Shown here: positions 33,266 to 38,884 of the stretch, one piece after another | Position numbering within the stretch: the stretch's first letter is position 1 | How the letters are laid out: each line of letters opens with the position of its first letter | From: an uncultured Bacteroidales bacterium | Lineage (GTDB): Bacteria > Bacteroidota > Bacteroidia > Bacteroidales > Tenuifilaceae | NCBI GenBank assembly: GCA_937926785.1 | Contig: CALBBQ010000037.1 | Location: 1 to 38,884, forward strand | Direction: 5' to 3' | DNA length: 38,884 nt | The notes under the pieces: model-generated | Database searches by the model: none | What the model was told of the DNA's origin: nothing | What the model saw: only the letters and a program-made list of their open reading frames with translations | Translations under genes and position numbers: made by a program

Positions 33266-33601
33266 TAAAAAATATTTTGAGTGTTTTTTTCAACCCGTTA
33301 TCAACATGAACAAAATTGTAATGTATTTTTTTAAAAAAAAATAGTTTTTGGGCTTGAATTTTCTCTTAACAGTTTAAAGTGTTGTTTCTCACCTCAATAT
33401 TTTTTTTTCGTTCGTCAAAAATATACAAAAACCTGATAATCAATCTTATAGGTTGTTGATAACGCAAAATATTGACTGTTAAGACATTGTTAAGAGAGTG
33501 TTAAATTAGAGGTTTACATACCACTTTTATACCTCTTTGAACATCAAGATATAAAATGCAAACATCTAAAAATCAATGAATTGTAATTTTAAGCGGATGT
33601 G
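33266..33601. other. AT-rich gap upstream of dnaA, candidate replication origin or dnaA control region
   Basis: 336 bases without a gene, very AT-rich, with homopolymer A/T runs (33325-33360, 33400-33412). The nonamer ttatcaaca occurs at 33298-33306 (plus) and at 33454-33462 (as tgttgataa, minus), each one mismatch from the DnaA box TTATCCACA. A 10-bp inverted repeat tctcttaaca (33362-33371) / tgttaagaga (33488-33497) and a further copy actgttaaga (33475-33484) sit nearby. Box-like sites, AT-rich DNA and the dnaA neighbour fit an origin or dnaA autoregulation. Sequence alone cannot settle it. Confidence 0.45.
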
Positions 33602-34591
33602 CTACTTTTCTTCAATGTACTTGGTTCGGCTAAGATCAATTAATGAGAAATTAACATACCGTTTAGGATTGGTTTTCATATCCTTAATCAGCGATTCCAG
33701 CTGTTTTGAACCAGATTCCAGGTTCTGGTATAGGGTATCGTTGTTAACCAGTTTACCAAGGGTTCCCTGGCCGTTATTAATTTTTGTCATAAGCATTTGT
33801 AAGTGGGTCAGCGATGAATCGAGTTTATGTATGGTTTGTCCCAGGTTAGCTTTTGATAGTGAATCGCTGAGCCTTGACAAGTTTTTAATGGTATTGCTGA
33901 TTTCTGTGTTATTTTTCTTTAGGTTGGCGGTAATGGACTCTACATTATTCAGGGTTTGCTTGATTGCCCCCCCCGGTGTGTTGAGCATCGTATCTAATCC
34001 CGAACTGATTTTTTCAAGATTATAAAGACTTTTGTTCAGGTTTGCAATGCCTTGGGAAAGTTGTTCCTGATTTTGCTCGTTGAAGAGGTTTTGTAGCACT
34101 ACTAAGGTCTTTGACAACTCCTCCATCATTGTCTCGGCTTTCTCCTTTACTGGCGACATTTGGTATGCCAGTTGGTCAATCAGCCCCACTTCAATGGATG
34201 TTGGAAGGGTGTCGCCAGGTTCGTAGAACAGGCTATCGGGAGCAACTTCAAGTTTTATGGCTTTGCCCCCCATGATGTCGGTGCTCACCAGTTTTGCCAC
34301 AGTATTCCGGGGAATGCTGTACTTCTTGTTAACCAGCAGAGTAACCCTGAATCGTCCGGATTTCAGGTCATGAAATTCGATGTTTTTAACCAGTCCCACC
34401 TTGAAACCATTTATAAGAACGTCATTGGTGTTTTTTAGTCCATCAACCGATTTAAAGATGGCATAGTACACATTGTTGGGGCTGAAAATGTTCTTCCCTT
34501 TAAGGAAATTAACTCCCCAGTACATGGCTAAAAGGCATGCTAGGATAAATAGACCTATTTTGGCTTCGCGGTTAAGCTTTATTTTCTTCAT
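33602..34591 (-). CDS. MlaD/MCE-family lipid-transport substrate-binding protein
   Basis: 329 residues. A single N-terminal membrane helix (IGLFILACLLAMYWGVNFLKG) anchors the protein. The MCE domain (about 38-118) includes YYAIFKSVDGLKNTNDVLINGFKVGLVKNIEF and STDIMGGKAIKLE. The rest is a long helical region with asparagine/leucine-rich coils (NLNKSLYNLEKISSGLD, TIHKLDSSLTHLQML). MCE proteins form hexameric rings that carry phospholipids between membranes. The rest of an Mla ABC transporter is not adjacent. Downstream of the SPOR amidase in the same direction with a 58-bp gap, so likely one operon; in Bacteroidota these often lie with lptD. Confidence 0.88.
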   Translation of the reverse strand: MKKIKLNREAKIGLFILACLLAMYWGVNFLKGKNIFSPNNVYYAIFKSVDGLKNTNDVLINGFKVGLVKNIEFHDLKSGRFRVTLLVNKKYSIPRNTVAKLVSTDIMGGKAIKLEVAPDSLFYEPGDTLPTSIEVGLIDQLAYQMSPVKEKAETMMEELSKTLVVLQNLFNEQNQEQLSQGIANLNKSLYNLEKISSGLDTMLNTPGGAIKQTLNNVESITANLKKNNTEISNTIKNLSRLSDSLSKANLGQTIHKLDSSLTHLQMLMTKINNGQGTLGKLVNNDTLYQNLESGSKQLESLIKDMKTNPKRYVNFSLIDLSRTKYIEEK

Positions 34592-34649
34592 GGCCGTTCA
34601 CTTGAATCAATAATTCATCCAAATTTAGATAAATTATGTTGAAAAAGCT

Positions 34650-35798
34650 TTAGTTGCTGGAATTAATCTTTTCCAGCGCACTTTTCAGGGGTATGATTTG
34701 CCCATCCTCTAAAGCAACAACAAACGCATCGGGAAATCGTGTTTTGATATCTTTGCAAAGCTGTTGCGCCTCTTTGTAGGATAGGTTGCCACCAACCATG
34801 TACTTGTAAATCCCATTTGTGTTTATCACATGCACCGAGTCGAAACCGTTGAGCGGATTATTTTTACCGCTTAGAGGCTTTTGTGAGGCTGCAACCTGCA
34901 CTTTGAATTCTATTTTTGAATTGATAGGCTCCTGCGTGTTTTTTGTGACGGGCTTTATGGATGGAGCAGTTTCTTCAGGTTTGGGTTTTAATATGGCATT
35001 GCTGTAGTCATCCAGTTTTGATTTGTATGCCTTAACCGCCCGATAAATGGCAGAGGCAATGAGTTCCTGTCCCTCTTTAGAGTTCAGGAATTGTTCTTCT
35101 TTAGGGTTGCTCAAATATCCAACCTCTACCAACACGCTGGGCATGGATGTTTTCCAGAGAACCAGGAAACCGGCCTGACGTACACCCCTGTCGGTGCGTT
35201 GGGCTCGTTCCTTAAAATCGCTTTGGATTATTGAGGCAAAATCGAGGCTCTGATCAAGGTATGCGTTTTGGAGCATGGTGAAGATGATGAACGATTCTGC
35301 GGAATTGGGATCGTATCCCTCGTACTTTTCCTTATACTCATCCTCATAGGTTATCACGGCGTTTTCGCGCATGGCAACATCAAGGTTCTCGCTGCTTCGA
35401 TGTAACCCCATTACATAAGTTTCAGTTCCGGTAACACTTTTGTTTGGGGCGGCGTTGCAATGGATGGATATGAAAAGGTCTGCTCCTTCCTTATTGGCAA
35501 TCCTGCTGCGCTCATCCAGAGCAATAAAGGTATCGTCGGTACGGGTGTAAACCACGCTTACGCCCTCCAGGTTTGTATCAATCAGCTCACCCAACCGTTT
35601 GGCTATTGCCAGAGTGATGTCCTTTTCCTTGCTAATCTTACCAATAGTTCCGGGATCCTTTCCGCCGTGTCCGGCATCAATTACAATTTTTTTAACAGCA
35701 TACGCACTCAGATGCTGAGCTTTAATGCTGGATGCGGAAACCAAAACCAGCAGCAGTAGAATGTTAAATGTTGATAAAAAATTAAATCCCGGCCTCAT
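34650..35798 (-). CDS. N-acetylmuramoyl-L-alanine amidase with SPOR domain
   Basis: 382 residues from the ATG at 35798 (MRPGFNFLSTFNILLLLVLVSASSIKAQ, a good signal peptide); the open frame extends 30 codons further upstream. The Amidase_3 zinc site is complete: KIVIDAGHGGKDPG, the Glu in SKEKDITLAIAKRL, ISIHCNAAP and a late VLVEVGYLSNP with the catalytic Glu. The enzyme cuts the bond between MurNAc and the stem peptide for daughter-cell separation. The C-terminus (about 310-380; EFKVQVAASQKP and YKYMVGGNLSYKEAQQL) is a SPOR-like domain that would target denuded glycan at the septum. It faces lptD across an overlapping divergent region. Confidence 0.92.
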   Translation of the reverse strand: MRPGFNFLSTFNILLLLVLVSASSIKAQHLSAYAVKKIVIDAGHGGKDPGTIGKISKEKDITLAIAKRLGELIDTNLEGVSVVYTRTDDTFIALDERSRIANKEGADLFISIHCNAAPNKSVTGTETYVMGLHRSSENLDVAMRENAVITYEDEYKEKYEGYDPNSAESFIIFTMLQNAYLDQSLDFASIIQSDFKERAQRTDRGVRQAGFLVLWKTSMPSVLVEVGYLSNPKEEQFLNSKEGQELIASAIYRAVKAYKSKLDDYSNAILKPKPEETAPSIKPVTKNTQEPINSKIEFKVQVAASQKPLSGKNNPLNGFDSVHVINTNGIYKYMVGGNLSYKEAQQLCKDIKTRFPDAFVVALEDGQIIPLKSALEKINSSN

Positions 35799-35851
35799 AC
35801 TCCTATCGTTTCCTTCCAATTTTTTCAGTAGCTTTGAGCTTAATTTGATCA

Positions 35852-35859
35852 CAAAAATA
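35852..35859 (-). promoter_or_regulatory. Candidate -7 element of the amidase-mlaD unit
   Basis: TATTTTTG on the minus strand fits TAnnTTTG, 53 bases before the amidase ATG at 35798. It overlaps the region just before the likely lptD start, so both promoters would share a short space. Confidence 0.35.
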
Positions 35860-35868
35860 GGACATAAA

Positions 35869-38469
35869 TTGAAAATAGGGCTTTTCACAATACTATTACT
35901 TATAAACTATCAGGCGTTACTTGCTAACAGGTCAAATCCAAACATTAATCCCACTTTTCCGGGGTTACCTGACTCTCGCCCCGACACAATTGCATCGCCC
36001 GATACCCTCAGCAAGGGCAAAAAGAATATCATTGACGACCCCGTATTCACCAGTGCCGATGATTCCATAGTATATTCGCTCGATGGTAAAATTGCCTTCC
36101 TTTACGGAAATGCCACAGTAACCTACCAGAACCTTGAACTCAAGGCTAATTATATTGAGTTCGATATGGATACCAAGCAGGTTTATGCTTCGGGGTTGCC
36201 AGATAGTACCGGAAAAGTTTTGGGAAAACCTAAGTTTAAGGAGGGCTCCCAAACGTTTGAAATGGAGCGGATTTACTACAATTTTGATACCCGGCGCGCA
36301 AAGATTTTGGGCGTAATAACTGAACAGGCGGGAGGTTATATGCATGGTTCTGTAACCAAAAAGATGGAGGACGATGTGGTAAACCTCAAAGGTGGTAAGT
36401 ACACCACATGCGATTTGGAACATCCACACTTTTACATTTCCATCAGCAAAGGCAAGATGATACCCAATAAAAAGATCGTGGCTGGTCCTGCTCACCTGGT
36501 TATTGAGGATGTCCCATTGCCCATTTTTATTCCCTTTGGATTTTTCCCTAATACCCGGAAACGCGCTGCAGGGGTTCTGCTTCCTGAGTATGGCGAGGAG
36601 AACACCCGCGGGTTGTTTCTCAGGGGTGGGGGATTCTACTTTGGTATGGGCGACTACATGGACGAAAAGATTACGTTTGATATCTATTCCAGAGGTTCAT
36701 GGGGTGTTCGTAGTCAAACAACCTATAAGGTGAGGTACCGTTTCTCAGGTTCGCTAAACCTGGAAACCTCAGCCATTGTAACCAGTGAGAAAGGTTTGCC
36801 CGATTACCAGAAGCAAAACTCGTACTGGATTCGCTGGTCTCACAATCAGGATCCTAAGGCTTCGCCTAATTCAACCTTTCAGGCTAATGTTAACTTTGGA
36901 TCATCCAACTACAATAGGTATAATGCGAGGAACCTGAGCAATGCCCTTTCAAATACTTTTAATTCAAGCATTTCGTACTCCAAGGTTTGGCCTGGTTCTC
37001 CCTTTAGCCTATCAACCTCGCTCAACCACTCCCAGAATACCATCAACAAGTCTGTTGACCTTAACTTCCCTAGGGTTGCGTTCAACATGAGCAGGGTCTA
37101 TCCTTTCAAGAGAAAGGATGCCGTTGGTGCTCCTAAGTGGTATGAGAAAGTGGGCTTAAGCCTGAGCACAAGTTTTGACAATAGAGTTCAGGTGAAAGAG
37201 GACAACCTGTTTAAACGCACCGTGTTGGATAGCATGCAAAATGGAATGAAGCATACCATCCCTATATCAACTTCGTTCAACCTGCTAAAGTTCATTAATG
37301 TTAGCCCCGGTTTAAACTACAACGAGTTTTGGTACCTGCAAACCATCGAGAAGCGCTGGAATGCGGATTCGAATAGGGTTGAAGTTGATACTATAAGAGC
37401 ATTTAAACGTGGGTACGAGTATAGCACGTCTGTTTCCATGAGTACCAAGGTTTACGGAATGTTTCTGTTCTCAAAGAAATCAAAAGTACAGGCAATCAGG
37501 CATGTGATAACGCCATCCGTTTCACTGGGTTACAGGCCCGACTTTTCCGATCCCTCCTACGGGTTTTATAAGCGGGTTCAAACCGATTCCACCGGTCGTA
37601 CTGCATTATATTCAATATTTGAGAAGGGAATATACGGAGGGCCCGGCGGAGGTAAGTCGGGGGTGGTGTCGTTCTCGTTGAGTAACCTTCTGGAGATGAA
37701 GGTGAAATCGTCAGCCGATACCATTAATCCGGTAAAAAAGATAAAAATTATCGATGGGCTTTCAATGAATACCTCCTACAATCTTTTAGCCGATTCGCTG
37801 AACTGGTCCGAAGTTTCGGTTAGCGGCCGTACCGGCTTATTCGATGGCAAGGTTAATATCAACTACTCTGGGGGATTCAATTTATACGCCATTGATGAGA
37901 AGGGGCGTATCTTTAACCAATTTGAATACGATAGATCCGGAAAGCTAGCCAGGTTCACCCGTGGTAATATTGGTGTAGATTTTTCGCTCAACAGTAAGAA
38001 GCAAGGCCAGCAGGGTGGTGTTTCCCAGCCAGGTAGAGGGGGAGTTCCTGGAGGTGAGTCGCCTTTGGGCACTGCACCCGATGGCTCCAATTTTGGAGAA
38101 TCGTTGGGAACTCAGTATGGACTCGACTATGTTGATTTCTCGGTACCCTGGGATGTCAGGTTCAGCTACAACCTTACCTATTCCAAACCTGCTTATGAGG
38201 CATCGCTGGTTCAAACGCTCAGCTTTTCGGGAAGTGTTAGCCTTACCTCGAAGTGGAAAATTGGCTTTAGCTCCGGCTACGATTTCAAAAACAAAAAGCT
38301 CACAACCACATCGCTGAACTTCTACCGCGACCTTCACTGCTGGGAGATGCGTATGACAGTAATCCCTATAGGGTACTACAAGAGCTTCAGCTTCCAGATC
38401 AACGTAAAATCTTCAATTCTTCAGGATCTTAAATTCACAAAGCGCGACCACTACCTCGATAACCTATAA
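35869..38469 (+). CDS. lptD: LPS-assembly protein LptD (OstA-like)
   Basis: Outer-membrane barrel that inserts lipopolysaccharide into the outer leaflet. The start is not certain: TTG at 35869 has AGGA six bases upstream and gives signal peptide MKIGLFTILLLINYQALLA; TTG at 35845 and ATGs at 35725/35761 are alternatives that overlap the amidase gene. After a Ser/Pro/Asp-rich linker comes an LptA-like jelly-roll domain (DDSIVYSLDGKIAFLYGNATVTYQNLELKANYIEFDMDTKQ), then the plug/barrel with DVPLPIFIPFGFFPNTRKRAAGVLLPEYG. About 25 amphipathic strands run to the end, with a Gly/Gln/Pro-rich loop near residue 790 of the longest frame (QGQQGGVSQPGRGGVPGG). The Bacteroidota form is longer than the E. 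coli protein and lacks its cysteine pairs. LptE is not in the window. Confidence 0.9.
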   Translation: MKIGLFTILLLINYQALLANRSNPNINPTFPGLPDSRPDTIASPDTLSKGKKNIIDDPVFTSADDSIVYSLDGKIAFLYGNATVTYQNLELKANYIEFDMDTKQVYASGLPDSTGKVLGKPKFKEGSQTFEMERIYYNFDTRRAKILGVITEQAGGYMHGSVTKKMEDDVVNLKGGKYTTCDLEHPHFYISISKGKMIPNKKIVAGPAHLVIEDVPLPIFIPFGFFPNTRKRAAGVLLPEYGEENTRGLFLRGGGFYFGMGDYMDEKITFDIYSRGSWGVRSQTTYKVRYRFSGSLNLETSAIVTSEKGLPDYQKQNSYWIRWSHNQDPKASPNSTFQANVNFGSSNYNRYNARNLSNALSNTFNSSISYSKVWPGSPFSLSTSLNHSQNTINKSVDLNFPRVAFNMSRVYPFKRKDAVGAPKWYEKVGLSLSTSFDNRVQVKEDNLFKRTVLDSMQNGMKHTIPISTSFNLLKFINVSPGLNYNEFWYLQTIEKRWNADSNRVEVDTIRAFKRGYEYSTSVSMSTKVYGMFLFSKKSKVQAIRHVITPSVSLGYRPDFSDPSYGFYKRVQTDSTGRTALYSIFEKGIYGGPGGGKSGVVSFSLSNLLEMKVKSSADTINPVKKIKIIDGLSMNTSYNLLADSLNWSEVSVSGRTGLFDGKVNINYSGGFNLYAIDEKGRIFNQFEYDRSGKLARFTRGNIGVDFSLNSKKQGQQGGVSQPGRGGVPGGESPLGTAPDGSNFGESLGTQYGLDYVDFSVPWDVRFSYNLTYSKPAYEASLVQTLSFSGSVSLTSKWKIGFSSGYDFKNKKLTTTSLNFYRDLHCWEMRMTVIPIGYYKSFSFQINVKSSILQDLKFTKRDHYLDNL

Positions 38470-38486
38470 CCAAACACATACCATAT

Positions 38487-38867
38487 ATGGAAAAGAAAAT
38501 AGTTTGCACCGACAAAGCACCCAAGGCCGTAGGGCCATACAGTCAGGCAGTAGAAGCCAATAGCTTTCTTTTCATTTCAGGGCAAATCCCCATCGACCCC
38601 CAAACCGGCAAGGTGGTTGATGGTGGCATAAAAGAGCAAACCGAACAGGTACTTAAGAACATTGGTGCAATTCTTAAGGAAGCCGGTTTGGATTACTCAA
38701 ATGTGGTGAAAACCACTTGCCTGCTAAACGATATGGAAAACTTCGCCGCCATGAACGAGGTGTACGCACGTTACTTTACCTCGGATATGCCTGCCCGTGC
38801 AGCCTATGGCGTAGTTAGGCTACCTCTTGGGGTAATGGTTGAAATAGAGTGTATCGCTGCTCGATAA
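38487..38867 (+). CDS. ridA: RidA-family enamine/imine deaminase
   Basis: 126 residues of the YjgF/YER057c/UK114 fold, a homotrimer that removes reactive 2-aminoacrylate and related imines. The N-terminal motif KAPKAVGPYSQAVEA, the middle FISGQIPIDPQTG and the C-terminal signature PARAAYGVVRLPLGVMVEIECIAAR are present, including the substrate-binding Arg (R in PARAAYG). Length matches the family. It follows lptD by 17 bases, so the two are co-transcribed. The bases after it (38868-38884) hold an A run at the window edge that may belong to a terminator. Confidence 0.95.
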   Translation: MEKKIVCTDKAPKAVGPYSQAVEANSFLFISGQIPIDPQTGKVVDGGIKEQTEQVLKNIGAILKEAGLDYSNVVKTTCLLNDMENFAAMNEVYARYFTSDMPARAAYGVVRLPLGVMVEIECIAAR

Positions 38868-38884
38868 AACAAAAAAAAGGCTGC

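Overview
The window looks like chromosomal DNA of a Bacteroidota species, most likely a Bacteroidales/Marinilabiliales-type bacterium. The evidence is a type IX secretion C-terminal sorting domain on the large M6 protease, an S46 dipeptidyl-peptidase, a DoxX/thioredoxin-like BT_3928-type protein, a propeller-Y_Y_Y sensor kinase, a Bacteroidota-type LptD, and several promoters of the Bacteroidota primary sigma type (TTG, about 20 bp, then TAnnTTTG). No phage, insertion sequence, CRISPR array or complete mobile element was seen. Genome-wide claims are outside what one window can show.

Layout. 1-1015: an AT-rich edge with a truncated SPOR lipoprotein gene (minus strand) and a gene-poor stretch with short direct and inverted repeats. 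1016-5269: ABC-F ATPase, endonuclease III, an outer-membrane barrel protein and a voltage-gated-type K+ channel with a zinc-ribbon tail. 5410-5483: tRNA-Arg(CCG) with its own promoter and terminator. 5576-7287: secreted esterase and an RDD membrane protein that lacks a normal start. 7318-10303 (minus): a divergent EPSP synthase, then the folP-cdaA pair (folate synthesis and c-di-AMP synthesis). 10396-14613 (plus): tmk overlapping the BT_3928-type gene, then the S46 peptidase. 14665-18653 (minus): OsmC protein and a modular T9SS-exported M6 protease. 18917-24691 (plus): LytTR response regulator, large sensor kinase, secreted C1 peptidase, SiaC-like protein. 24692-26563 (minus): an overlapping three-gene operon of a secreted repeat protein, a VTC polyphosphate polymerase-like protein and DUF4956. 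26614-29323: rubredoxin, pepD (minus) and cysQ. 29325-35798 (minus): TPR-SpoIIE phosphatase, dnaA, MlaD and amidase. 35869-38867 (plus): lptD and ridA.

Functional themes. Envelope biogenesis is concentrated at the right end (LptD, SPOR amidase, MCE protein). Signalling appears in several forms: c-di-AMP synthase, a LytTR/histidine kinase pair, and SiaC plus SpoIIE phosphatase components of a partner-switch-like system. The 336-bp AT-rich gap upstream of dnaA carries two opposed DnaA-box-like nonamers and an inverted repeat, so it is a candidate replication origin or dnaA control region. The items most worth a second look are the EPSP synthase with substituted active-site motifs, the VTC-DUF4956 operon, the SiaC/SpoIIE pair without a visible SiaB, the zinc-ribbon channel, the RDD gene without a start, and the dnaA upstream region.
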